Shown here in pieces: positions 34,193 through 42,953 of a stretch of 64,000 bases of DNA (its first letter is position 1; every line of letters starts with the position of its first letter). The notes beneath the pieces were generated by a model. It did no database searches and had not been told where the DNA came from. It saw nothing but the letters and a program-made list of their open reading frames with translations. A program made the position numbers and the translations under genes. This DNA is from EW11 sp035765635. Lineage in GTDB: Bacteria; Verrucomicrobiota; Verrucomicrobiia; Opitutales; Opitutaceae. Location of the stretch: contig DASTWZ010000010.1 of the NCBI GenBank assembly GCA_035765635.1, positions 1 through 64,000 of the forward strand, given 5' to 3'.

Positions 34193-35047
34193 ATGCGCTT
34201 CACCAAATACCACGCCCTGGGTAACGATTACATCGTCCTCAATCCCGCGGATTTTCCCAAATGGGGCTCGGCCCCGACCGAGCAACAGACTCGGGTGGTC
34301 TGCCATCGCAATTTTGGCGTCGGCTCAGATGGCATCCTTTGGGGACCACTTCCATCGACAAAGAGCGAATTCGGCCTGCGCATTTTCAACCCGGACGGGT
34401 CCGAGGCCGAAAAGAGCGGCAACGGCCTGCGCATTTTCTCGAGGTATTTGTGGGATCAAGGGTTGGTGAAGAACCCGACCTTCACGATCGAGACGCCCGG
34501 CGGACAGGTTCAGTCCGTGATCAAGGAGCAGGGAAAATTGATCACCGTCGCGATGGGCAGCGTGAGCTTTGACAGCGCAAAAATTCCCGTGGTCGGCACA
34601 GCGCGAGAAGTCCTGAACGAGCCGCTGACGATTCAGGATCGCGCCTTCAAATTCTGCGCGGCAACGATCGGCAATCCGCACTGTGTGATCCCTCTCGCCG
34701 AGATTTCTCCGGAGATCGCGAAGCAATACGGACCCGATATTGAAACGCATTCGAATTTTCCGCGCCGGACGAACGTGCAATTTTTGAAAGTCCTCGATCG
34801 CGCGAATATTCAAATCGAAATCTGGGAGCGCGGCGCGGGTTACACGCTCGCGTCCGGCAGCAGCTCGAGCGCGGCCGCGGCCGTGGCGCACAAGCTCGGC
34901 CTCGTCGATCGGTCGATCACGGTTCACATGCCCGGCGGCAAGATTGGCATCGAGATTGGCGACGGTTTTTCGATCATGATGACCGGCACCGTCAACAAGG
35001 TCGCAGAAGGCGTCATGCATCCCGAGCTGTTCGAGGTGAACGTCTGA
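34193..35047 (+). CDS. dapF: DapF-like epimerase lacking both catalytic cysteines
   Basis: A 284-aa protein with the two-domain diaminopimelate epimerase fold. The N-terminal YHALGNDYIV, NPDGSEAEKSGNGLR and WERGAGYTLASGSSSS segments align clearly with the family. Diaminopimelate epimerase uses two Cys as acid and base: one in the CGNG motif and one in ACGSG. Here they are S75 and S221. This gives either a very slow enzyme, a different isomerase, or a structural homologue. The rest of the active-site frame is well kept, so it is not a pseudogene. Whether another dapF exists elsewhere cannot be seen. Confidence 0.9.
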   Translation: MRFTKYHALGNDYIVLNPADFPKWGSAPTEQQTRVVCHRNFGVGSDGILWGPLPSTKSEFGLRIFNPDGSEAEKSGNGLRIFSRYLWDQGLVKNPTFTIETPGGQVQSVIKEQGKLITVAMGSVSFDSAKIPVVGTAREVLNEPLTIQDRAFKFCAATIGNPHCVIPLAEISPEIAKQYGPDIETHSNFPRRTNVQFLKVLDRANIQIEIWERGAGYTLASGSSSSAAAAVAHKLGLVDRSITVHMPGGKIGIEIGDGFSIMMTGTVNKVAEGVMHPELFEVNV

Positions 35048-35078
35048 ACCAAGATCCAACGCGAATCTCGGGACCGAC

Positions 35079-35171
35079 ATGTTGTTTCATCTCACGAGCA
35101 AAGAACGCACCACGCTGCTTGTCGTCGCCGTGCTTTTTCTGCTCGGTGTACTTGGACTTTGGATACTGTAG
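35079..35171 (+). CDS. 30-aa single-helix membrane peptide
   Basis: ATG to TAG frame of 30 residues: a polar start (MLFHLTSKERTT) and then one hydrophobic helix (LLVVAVLFLLGVLGLWIL). The stop codon touches the ATG of the following RskA-like gene (TAG ATG), so translation is likely coupled. It lies 31 bp after dapF. The evidence is its tight fit between two genes and clean membrane-helix composition. Confidence 0.6.
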   Translation: MLFHLTSKERTTLLVVAVLFLLGVLGLWIL

Positions 35172-35771
35172 ATGGCCGAGCGTGACCCTATGAAATATCC
35201 TCAGCCAATGCGTACGGCCGCGGCCTGGCTCGGATGGGTTGTGGCGGCATGCCTCGCATGTAGCACGGCGTACCTGAGCTTGCGCCAAATGAACGCGCGC
35301 GCCGAGCTGGGCGCCGAAAGAGACCGCGCCGAGCTCACGGCGCTGGAACTTCGCAGCACGGAGCAAAAAGCGGAAGCCGAGCGCATTCTCGCTGCACGCC
35401 AGATCGCAGATCTTCAACAAGCCGGCGACCTCACTCGATTGAAAATCGTGAAGCTCGCCTCGCCGACGGGAAACTCGCCCGAGATCGTGGCGATCGCGGT
35501 ATGGAATCCTTCGAAGCAACAAGGCGTGCTCACCGTCGCGAATCTGCCGCGCATTCAGAATGATCAGGACTATCAGCTTTGGATAATCGATGCTCGCGGC
35601 AAGGGGCCGGTGAACGGCGGCGTGTTTGCCGTCGATGACAACGGGGCCGCGCGTTTCAATTTTCATCCAGAGCAACCGATCACCGCGCCAACCCAGCTCA
35701 CGATCAGTCGCGAGCACAAGGGCGGCGCAGCGAAGCCCGAAGGCGCGATCATCGCGACCGGCGCGCTTTGA
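35172..35771 (+). CDS. RskA-like anti-sigma-factor C-terminal domain protein
   Basis: A 199-aa membrane protein: one transmembrane helix (~16-36), a charged coiled coil (~45-85) and a periplasmic domain at ~95-199 (IVAIAVWNPSKQQGVLTVAN, DYQLWIIDARGKGPVNGG) that matches the anti-sigma-K (RskA) C-terminal domain. The N-terminal anti-sigma zinc-binding domain is missing and the short cytoplasmic part has no Cys/His motif. No sigma factor gene is adjacent, so a sigma-binding role is doubtful. Confidence 0.83.
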   Translation: MAERDPMKYPQPMRTAAAWLGWVVAACLACSTAYLSLRQMNARAELGAERDRAELTALELRSTEQKAEAERILAARQIADLQQAGDLTRLKIVKLASPTGNSPEIVAIAVWNPSKQQGVLTVANLPRIQNDQDYQLWIIDARGKGPVNGGVFAVDDNGAARFNFHPEQPITAPTQLTISREHKGGAAKPEGAIIATGAL

Positions 35772-35849
35772 CCGGACGCTGACGGCGCTCACTCGCGCGG
35801 AGCGGAATTCTTTCTCGACGCTCCGCCATGCATTTCCAAACCTTACCAA

Positions 35850-37037
35850 ATGGTCATTAAACCCAAGGTCCGTGGCTTTGTCTGTGTCACTGCTCATCCG
35901 AATGGTTGCGCGGCGCATGTGCAGGAGCAGATCGATTACGTGAAAGCAAAGGGCCCGATCAAAAATGGCCCGAAAAAAGTTCTCGTTATCGGCGCGTCCA
36001 CTGGGTACGGCCTGGCCTCGCGAATCACGGCCGCGTTCGGATCGAATGCCGCCACGCTGGGCATTTTCTTCGAGCGTCCATCCGAAGAGGGCCGCACCGC
36101 GACCCCGGGTTGGTATAACACGATCGCTTTTACCAAGGCCGCACAGGCCGCCGGACTCTACGCGAAAAATCTAAATGGCGACGCGTTCTCGGACGACATG
36201 AAGCGCCAGGCGATCGAGTTGATCAAAGCCGACATGGGCCAAGTCGATCTGGTGGTTTACTCCCTCGCCTCTCCGCGACGCACGCATCCGAAGACCGGCG
36301 TCGTTCACAAATCCGTCCTCAAACCGGTCGGCTCCACGTTCAGTAACAAAACCGTGGATACAGACAAAGGCGCGGTGAGTGAGATCACGATCGAGCCCGC
36401 GACTGAGGCCGAGATCGCCGACACCACCGCGGTGATGGGCGGCGAAGACTGGGAAATGTGGATCGATGCTTTGCTCGCCGCGAACGTTCTCGCCCCAGGT
36501 GCGACGACCGTGGCGTATTCGTATATCGGGCCTCAGGTGACCTGGCCGATCTACAAGAACGGCACGATCGGGCTGGCGAAGAATGACCTCGAACGCGCCG
36601 GCAAGCGTCTCGATGCGAAGCTCAAGGCTCACGGCTACGGTCGCGCCTTTATTTCGGTCAACAAAGCGCTCGTCACGCAGGCGAGTTCCGCGATTCCCGT
36701 GGTGCCGCTTTATATTTCGATCCTGTACAAGATCATGAAGGAAAAAGGCACGCACGAGGGCTGCATCGAGCAGATCCAGCGCCTTTTTGCCACGCAGATG
36801 TACAATGGTTCCGCGCTGAACTTCGACGAGGGTGGCCGCGTGCGAATCGACGATCTCGAGATGAAGCCGGAGGTGCAGAGCGCGGTCGCTCAGGTCTGGC
36901 CCAAGGTGACGACTGAGAACCTGGAATCTCTCACAGATATCGCCGGCTACCGGAAAGAATTTCTGAAGCTCTTCGGCTTCGGCGTACGCGGCATCGACTA
37001 CGAAGCCGACGTCGAGCCACACGTGCCGATGGTCTGA
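35850..37037 (+). CDS. fabV: FabV-type enoyl-ACP reductase
   Basis: NADH-dependent trans-2-enoyl-ACP/CoA reductase for the last step of the fatty-acid elongation cycle. At 395 aa it has the family length, the Rossmann motif GASTGYGLASR (48-58) and the catalytic Y-x8-K with Y235 and K244, the numbering known for FabV. FabV is typically insensitive to triclosan. It starts 78 bp after the RskA-like gene and dtd follows after 9 bp. Confidence 0.96.
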   Translation: MVIKPKVRGFVCVTAHPNGCAAHVQEQIDYVKAKGPIKNGPKKVLVIGASTGYGLASRITAAFGSNAATLGIFFERPSEEGRTATPGWYNTIAFTKAAQAAGLYAKNLNGDAFSDDMKRQAIELIKADMGQVDLVVYSLASPRRTHPKTGVVHKSVLKPVGSTFSNKTVDTDKGAVSEITIEPATEAEIADTTAVMGGEDWEMWIDALLAANVLAPGATTVAYSYIGPQVTWPIYKNGTIGLAKNDLERAGKRLDAKLKAHGYGRAFISVNKALVTQASSAIPVVPLYISILYKIMKEKGTHEGCIEQIQRLFATQMYNGSALNFDEGGRVRIDDLEMKPEVQSAVAQVWPKVTTENLESLTDIAGYRKEFLKLFGFGVRGIDYEADVEPHVPMV

Positions 37038-37046
37038 TGATGCGCG

Positions 37047-37499
37047 ATGCGCGTCGTGGTCCAGCGCGTGAGTTCTGCGCGCGTCGATAGCGAAGGTCAG
37101 TTGCTCGGCCAAATCGGAGCAGGACTGCTGATTTTTCTCGGTATTGGCAAAACGGATACCGATGAAGACGGCGCATGGCTGGCGGAAAAGTTAGCGGCCA
37201 TGCGGATCTTCCCAGACGAGGCGGGGCAGATGAATCGCTCCGTCCGCGACATTGGCGGAGAGATTTTAGTCGTGAGCCAGTTCACGCTTTTCGCGAGCAC
37301 GCGAAAAGGCACACGACCTTCCTTCAACGACGCCGCGCGCCCCGAGCAGGCGATCCCTCTGTATGAAAGGTTTCTTGCGCAAATGGAAACCGCGCTCGGC
37401 CGAGCTCCCGCCCGAGGAAAATTCGGCGCCGACATGCAAGTTTCGCTGATCAACGACGGCCCCGTGACCGTCGTGGTCGATTCGAGGCTGCGGGAATAG
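37047..37499 (+). CDS. dtd: D-aminoacyl-tRNA deacylase
   Basis: A 150-aa DTD protein that hydrolyses D-amino acids misattached to tRNA. The two active-site motifs are present: SQFTLFAS and NDGPVTVVVDS. Length and N-terminus (MRVVVQRVSSARV) are typical. It lies 9 bp after fabV and is probably cotranscribed. Confidence 0.96.
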   Translation: MRVVVQRVSSARVDSEGQLLGQIGAGLLIFLGIGKTDTDEDGAWLAEKLAAMRIFPDEAGQMNRSVRDIGGEILVVSQFTLFASTRKGTRPSFNDAARPEQAIPLYERFLAQMETALGRAPARGKFGADMQVSLINDGPVTVVVDSRLRE

Positions 37500-37620
37500 C
37501 GTATAGGCACAACGCAAACGCGCGCGACAATGCAGCGACATTAATCCGCTACTTACCGGGTGAAACTTTTGTCACCTTATTGATTTTACGCGCGAAACTT
37601 CGGCGGGATTGAATTCCAGC

Positions 37621-39555
37621 ATGAAGTATTTCTCCGGCGGGGTGAGACGATTTCGCGGTGCGTTCTCAGTCGTTTTTTCAGCGAATGATCGAGTGTGGAT
37701 AACAGCAGCGTCGGCATTAGGTCGAGTGAGGCGAGCTTTCCAACTGCTGACGTTTGTTGGATGCGTATTCCTGCCGGCGATTGCCTCCGCGCAGGTGCAA
37801 TTTTTTCCGGTGCACAGCGGCACGGAAGATTTATGGGGAGTTATCAGTGGTCCCGGTGGCCTGGTTACCGTCGGCGCGAATGGCTCCATTCTTCAGTCGC
37901 TAGACGGGAAAAGTTGGAATCGGCAGAACAGCGGGACAACGGAATGGCTGCTATCCGTGACGTATGGAAAAGATCACTACATCGCAGTAGGCGACCATGG
38001 AACTATCTTATCCTCCATAGATGGTTCGGCGTGGAGCCGCATTGCCGGCGGGCTGACCAATCAGCGACTCAACCGCGTCGCTTTCCAAAAGGGGACGTTC
38101 GTCGCCGTCGGTGAAGCGGAAACAATTCTTACGTCCGCTGACGGCCAAACCTGGAAAATCGCGAATCAAGGAGGCACCCATTGGCTGCGCGGGCTGGCTT
38201 TTTCAACATATGGGCAATGGATTGCCGGAGGCGAAGGTGGCGTCATATATCTTTCGCCTGATGGTCTCAGTTGGAAAAAGAACTCCTTTGTAGCACCGAC
38301 AGCTATCGAGGCATTTCAAGAGTTGAGCGAATTTTTCTATACTCCGCCGAGTGCTGGTGACGCAGCGGGATACTACTCCGTCGGATATGCCGGTGCGTAC
38401 GGTAAATCTGGTGTGCTGAGCGTCTCATTTATTCTGCACGCGGAAAGTATAGCCACGGAATATGGACGCATTGATCAGGTAATTGACGAAAGCCTTGCGC
38501 CAATTGACAGCGATCTTCGTGTCATCGATCACGGCTTCTCTGTATTCGGCGATCATGGAGTATCGATTCAGGGTGCGATCCCATCCGAACGTCACGTTTA
38601 CAGCCTGCCAACGTCCTCGAACATATACGATTCGGTCTTCGCAGGCGGCTCCACTTTTCTCGTCGGAAGCCAAGGTACTATTCTCCGCACGACGCCGCCG
38701 GACGAGCCGATCTTCAGCAACATTTCGACTCGAGGCTACGTGGGAACCGGCGAGCAAGTTCTCATCGCGGGAACGATTGTCACGGGAAACAAGCCGATGA
38801 GAATTCTCGTCCGCGCGTTGGGGCAAACGCTTCGAGATTACGGCGTGAACAATGTGCTCAGCGATCCAGTGATCGAAGCGCGCAATGGCCCAAATGAACT
38901 TCTTGCGACGAGCGGCCCTTGGGCGGAATCGGCAGGCGCTGATGACGTCGTTGAAGCCCTGACTGAACTCGGAGCCAAGCCACTCGATCCCGCAAAAAAA
39001 GATGCGGCCTTGGTCCTCACCGTTAGTCCAGGTGCTTACACCTTCATTGTGAAAAGCCGCTCTGACAAAAAAGGCATAGCGCTCGTCGACATATTCGACC
39101 TCACCCCACCCGGCGACGACCATTCCACACACCTTTCGAATGTTTCGACGCGCGGTTTTGTCGGACCCGGCGAGCAAGTACTGATCGCTGGCGTAATTGT
39201 TAGCGGGGGCTCTCCACACTCCGTAAAGCAGACGATGTTACGCGGCCTCGGGCCTCGTTTGGCTCCCTATGGAATAGCTCAGCCTCTCGCGGATCCAAAC
39301 CTCGTTCTCCACTATGGTAACGGGGGAGAGGAAGCGAAAAATGATAACTGGAAATCCCAATCCGGTTTCTGGAGCGGAGTCGAAACGGCGACGATTATGA
39401 ACTCACATCACCTGAGCTCGCTTGAAGGATATGAAAAGGACAGCGCCATCGTCCGAGCACTTATGCCCGGCGCTCACACCATCGTCATCTCTTCTGCCAA
39501 CGGCGGCACTGGCACCGCGTTGGTCGAAGCTTACGAGTTGAATATCATCTACTGA
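37621..39555 (+). CDS. Secreted beta-propeller-like protein with tandem C-terminal domains
   Basis: A ~644-aa exported protein. A signal peptide (LLTFVGCVFLPAIASA) follows a long basic N-terminus. Residues ~65-240 have repeats of the type WGVISGPGGLVTVGANGSIL, DGTSW-like turns and GDHGTILSS, as in Ycf48-like or photosystem-assembly beta-propellers. Two copies of a ~130-residue domain start near residues 366 and 505 (NISTRGYVGTGEQVLIAG and NVSTRGFVGPGEQVLIAG). The same domain is found twice in the glycosidase at 57817. The function is unknown. The ATG at 37621 was preferred to TTG at 37609. Confidence 0.83.
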   Translation: MKYFSGGVRRFRGAFSVVFSANDRVWITAASALGRVRRAFQLLTFVGCVFLPAIASAQVQFFPVHSGTEDLWGVISGPGGLVTVGANGSILQSLDGKSWNRQNSGTTEWLLSVTYGKDHYIAVGDHGTILSSIDGSAWSRIAGGLTNQRLNRVAFQKGTFVAVGEAETILTSADGQTWKIANQGGTHWLRGLAFSTYGQWIAGGEGGVIYLSPDGLSWKKNSFVAPTAIEAFQELSEFFYTPPSAGDAAGYYSVGYAGAYGKSGVLSVSFILHAESIATEYGRIDQVIDESLAPIDSDLRVIDHGFSVFGDHGVSIQGAIPSERHVYSLPTSSNIYDSVFAGGSTFLVGSQGTILRTTPPDEPIFSNISTRGYVGTGEQVLIAGTIVTGNKPMRILVRALGQTLRDYGVNNVLSDPVIEARNGPNELLATSGPWAESAGADDVVEALTELGAKPLDPAKKDAALVLTVSPGAYTFIVKSRSDKKGIALVDIFDLTPPGDDHSTHLSNVSTRGFVGPGEQVLIAGVIVSGGSPHSVKQTMLRGLGPRLAPYGIAQPLADPNLVLHYGNGGEEAKNDNWKSQSGFWSGVETATIMNSHHLSSLEGYEKDSAIVRALMPGAHTIVISSANGGTGTALVEAYELNIIY

Positions 39556-39581
39556 GCGAAGTACGTGGCTCAGTTCATCCG

Positions 39582-40853
39582 TTAGGTGAAGCTCAGGTAT
39601 TCCTTGCCGAAGTATGGCACGAGGGGCGCGGGGATTTTCACGCGACCGTCGGCTTGAAGGTTGTTTTCCAGGATCGCGGCGAGGACGCGTGGGACGGCCA
39701 GGCCGGAGCCGTTGAGGGTGTGAACGAGTTCGGGCTTGCCGGTTTCCTTCGAGCGGAAACGGATTTGCGCGCGGCGTGATTGGAAGGCTTCGAAATTGCT
39801 GCAGCTCGAAACCTCCAGCCAGCGTTTCTGGCCCGCTGACCACACTTCCAAGTCGTATTTCTTCGACTGCGAAAAGCCTAGATCGCCGCCGCACATGAGA
39901 AGCACGCGATATGGGAGGCCGAGTTTTTGCAGCAGTCGCTCGGCATCGCCCCGCAGCTTGTCGAGTTCTTCGTAGCTGGTCGACGGATGCACCCATTTCA
40001 GGAGTTCGACTTTATCGAACTGATGGAGGCGATTCAGCCCGCGCACATCTTTGCCGTAGCTTCCCGCCTCGCGGCGGAAACACGGGGTGTACGCGAGGCG
40101 ATAAACGGGCAGCGCGGCTTCTTCCAAGATTTCGTCGCGGAAGAAATTCGTCAGCGGCACCTCGGCCGTTGGCACGGCGTAAAGTTTGTCCGGCACCGTT
40201 TCGTACATCTGCCCTTCCTTGTCGGGCAATTGTCCGGTCGCCGTCGCACTCGCCGCGTTCACCAGCACTGGCGGATTCACTTCAACGTAACCGGCTTTGC
40301 CGCCCTCATCCAAAAAGAAATGGAGCAACGCGCGAACGAGGCGGGCGCCGTCGCCGACATAAAAGGGAAAACCGGCGCCGGTCACCTTCGCGCCGCGCTC
40401 AAAATCGAAAAGCTTGCTGAAACCCGGGATATCCCAATGCGAGCGCGCGTGAGGCGAAACCGCGTTGATGTCTCCATGCGTCGCAAACACCACGTTCTCC
40501 TCGGGCGTGCGACCTTCGGGGACGCTGCTGTGCGGGATGTTGGGCAGGCTGAGCAGCGCTTGCCGCCATTTCACCTCGGTCTCGTTCAAGGCGACTTCCT
40601 GCTCCTTCACCTTGGCCGACACCGCTTTCATGTCCTGCACCTTCGCGATGAATTCCGGCGAACCTTTCGGCAGCTTGGCCATGTCCGTATTGGCCGACTT
40701 TTGCTGCGCGCGCAGTTGCTCGACCTCTTGAGTCTGTTTGCGCCACGCGGCGTCGAGCGCGAGCACGCCGTCGAGGTCGACATCCAAGTGTTTCTTGGCG
40801 ATGGCGGCGCGAACGAGTTCAGGCGAATCACGGAGGATCTTGGGATCGAGCAT
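39582..40853 (-). CDS. serS: Seryl-tRNA synthetase
   Basis: Class II synthetase of 423 aa that charges tRNA-Ser (and tRNA-Sec if present). It has the N-terminal tRNA-binding coiled coil (~30-100) and class II motifs 2 and 3 (YTPCFRREAGSYG, LNGSGLAVPRVLAAILEN). The start at 40853 gives the expected MLDPKILRD beginning. The gene diverges from a GT9 gene 41 bp away and converges on the secreted-protein gene. Confidence 0.97.
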   Translation of the reverse strand: MLDPKILRDSPELVRAAIAKKHLDVDLDGVLALDAAWRKQTQEVEQLRAQQKSANTDMAKLPKGSPEFIAKVQDMKAVSAKVKEQEVALNETEVKWRQALLSLPNIPHSSVPEGRTPEENVVFATHGDINAVSPHARSHWDIPGFSKLFDFERGAKVTGAGFPFYVGDGARLVRALLHFFLDEGGKAGYVEVNPPVLVNAASATATGQLPDKEGQMYETVPDKLYAVPTAEVPLTNFFRDEILEEAALPVYRLAYTPCFRREAGSYGKDVRGLNRLHQFDKVELLKWVHPSTSYEELDKLRGDAERLLQKLGLPYRVLLMCGGDLGFSQSKKYDLEVWSAGQKRWLEVSSCSNFEAFQSRRAQIRFRSKETGKPELVHTLNGSGLAVPRVLAAILENNLQADGRVKIPAPLVPYFGKEYLSFT

Positions 40854-40894
40854 GGGAGGTTCGGATATGGCGTGCCCCCCGCGAAGTTGGAAGT

Positions 40895-41977
40895 TTGAAA
40901 TTGTCTCGCTCGTCCTCCAACGCCCCACTTCGTCGCGTGCCCTCTCGCATTCTCGTCGTCCGTCTTTCCGCTCTTGGCGATGTGGTTCTGGCACAGCCGG
41001 CGATTCAGGCACTTAAGGCTCATCTGTCGGATGCGCAGATCACCTGGCTGATCGACGAACGCTTCCGGTCTGTCGCGGACGCAGTGCCGGGTATCGAGGT
41101 CATGGCGATTTCGAAGCCGAAAATGTTCGGCGACTATCGGCGTCTGTGGCGGGAATTGAACCTGCGAAACTTCGACGCGGTTCTCGCGATGCAGGCGAAT
41201 TTTCGGGTCAATCTCCTCTACGCCGGCATTCGCGCGAAGCGGAAAATCGGCTTCGACCGCCGACGCGCGCGGGATTTTCACCGCTGGTTTGTTAACGAGA
41301 CAATTGAGCCACGCGACGAACATCTCTTCGACGGTTTCGCCCAATTTGCGCAACGGCTCGGCGTCCCGCGGATCGCCGCTCCTGAGACCTGGCCCGCGAT
41401 CCCCGTCGATGCCGCCACAGCGACCGCTTGGCGCGAACGGCGGCCAGCTGGACGTTACGTGGTCGTGCACGCAGGAGCCAGCAAGGTCGAGCGTTGCTGG
41501 CCGCCGGAGCGCTATGCGGAACTCGCGCGCAAGTTCGCGACGGAAACGCGCGTTTCGGTCGTGCTGACGGGTGGTCGCTCCGCGAGCGAGGAAGCGTCCG
41601 CAAAAGCGTTTCTCCACTTCGCACCCGAGTCGCTCAATCTCTGCGGGCAAACCTCCCTCACGCAGCTTCAGCAAATCATCGCGGAAGCGAGCGCAGTGAT
41701 TTCACCCGACACCGCCGCGGTACACCTCGCCCGTGCCCGCGGTGTTCCGGTGATCGGCCTTTACGCCGTGGCCCGAGCCGAACTCTCCGGAGCGTATCGA
41801 GCAAACGAATACACCGTGGACAAATACGCGGAAGCAGTTCGCAGCTTCGCCGGGCGTGATCCGGCCAAGGTAGACTGGCACTTCCGCGTCCACGACGATC
41901 GCGCGATGAATCTGATCACTGCCGATGAGGTGTGGGCGAAACTGCAGACAGCCCTGAGCCGGCCTGCAATTTCTTGA
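40895..41977 (+). CDS. Glycosyltransferase family 9 (heptosyltransferase type)
   Basis: A 360-aa GT-B enzyme, probably adding a heptose or similar sugar to the LPS inner core. RILVVRLSALGDVVLAQPAI is the GT9 N-terminal motif and VISPDTAAVHLARARGVPVIGL the C-terminal sugar-nucleotide site. The spacing and the K-heptosyl motif resemble WaaC more than WaaF, but this is a judgement. Its last 62 bp overlap the convergent gene at 41916. Confidence 0.85.
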   Translation: MKLSRSSSNAPLRRVPSRILVVRLSALGDVVLAQPAIQALKAHLSDAQITWLIDERFRSVADAVPGIEVMAISKPKMFGDYRRLWRELNLRNFDAVLAMQANFRVNLLYAGIRAKRKIGFDRRRARDFHRWFVNETIEPRDEHLFDGFAQFAQRLGVPRIAAPETWPAIPVDAATATAWRERRPAGRYVVVHAGASKVERCWPPERYAELARKFATETRVSVVLTGGRSASEEASAKAFLHFAPESLNLCGQTSLTQLQQIIAEASAVISPDTAAVHLARARGVPVIGLYAVARAELSGAYRANEYTVDKYAEAVRSFAGRDPAKVDWHFRVHDDRAMNLITADEVWAKLQTALSRPAIS

Positions 41978-42905
41978 AGCGCGCGAAGACGTCTTTGACC
42001 GAGAGCAGCCTAAGGTCGCCGAGCGGCGCTTGAATGGCGTGATTCGTCGCTCCGCGATAAGGATACGGGCCCAAAACCTCTGGGTCGCTCCGTCCAAGAA
42101 TGGCGAGCACGGGAACCTGCAGCGCCGCCGCAAGGTGCATCGCGCCGCTCTCGTTGGAAATGACGCAGGCTGCGCGCTGGACCAAAGCCGGCAGTGACAC
42201 GACGCTAGTGTTTCCCGTGAGATTCAAGAACTGGCTCGGCTGAAACGCGTCCTTGTCCGGCACATAGTTGGCCCCGGCCCAAATCACGCGACGGCGACGA
42301 TCGTCGCGCAGAATGGCTTCCGTCAGTTGCTTGAAACCATGCCAGCGTTTATCGGGCCGCCGGCTGTCGGGAAACATCACGATCGGGCGCAAGCCATTCG
42401 GCCCGTCGAGGTGCGAAAGATTGAGCGACGCATCTTCGCGAAAATTAAGAATCCCGCGCAATTCCGGCTTCGCACCCAAAGGAACGCAAAACGGAAGAAG
42501 CTTCTCGAGCATGTGAGGCCGGCGCCCGAGCGGCGCGGGCGCCACCTTCTCGTCATAGAAAAGCGATGAGCCCTCCCGCGCGTCGGCCCGGCCGATCTTC
42601 TTCGCCGCCCTGCTTCGAAACGCCATGAAGCCCGTGCGCAGCAGACTCTGCATATCGAGCACGTAATCGTATTTCTTTTTCCGCAACTCCGTGGTGAGTC
42701 TCCAAAAAGCGAATACACCGCCGTGGCGTTTGAAAACGAAGACGTGGTCAACTGCCTCGCAGCTCCGCACAAAAGGCGTCAAAATATCCCGCGCCACCCA
42801 GGAAATCTCGATGTCCGGAACCTGCTCCTTCAGGGACGTGGCGACCTGCAGCGCATGGACAATGTCGCCGAGCGCAGAGGGTTTGATGATCAATACCTGG
42901 GTCAT
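41916..42905 (-). CDS. Glycosyltransferase family 9 (heptosyltransferase type)
   Basis: A 329-aa GT9 enzyme, with VLIIKPSALGDIVHALQVA at the N-terminus and CVISNESGAMHLAAALQVPVLAI in the C-terminal half. LPS core assembly is the likely role. It is transcribed toward, and overlaps by 62 bp at the 3' end, the preceding GT9 gene. It diverges from the acyltransferase-GT9 fusion with a 48-bp gap. Confidence 0.87.
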   Translation of the reverse strand: MTQVLIIKPSALGDIVHALQVATSLKEQVPDIEISWVARDILTPFVRSCEAVDHVFVFKRHGGVFAFWRLTTELRKKKYDYVLDMQSLLRTGFMAFRSRAAKKIGRADAREGSSLFYDEKVAPAPLGRRPHMLEKLLPFCVPLGAKPELRGILNFREDASLNLSHLDGPNGLRPIVMFPDSRRPDKRWHGFKQLTEAILRDDRRRRVIWAGANYVPDKDAFQPSQFLNLTGNTSVVSLPALVQRAACVISNESGAMHLAAALQVPVLAILGRSDPEVLGPYPYRGATNHAIQAPLGDLRLLSVKDVFARFKKLQAGSGLSAVSPTPHRQ

Positions 42906-42953
42906 GACGAAGCGCCGGAAAATCTGCTTTTAACCACGATACCGCTCCCTTTG

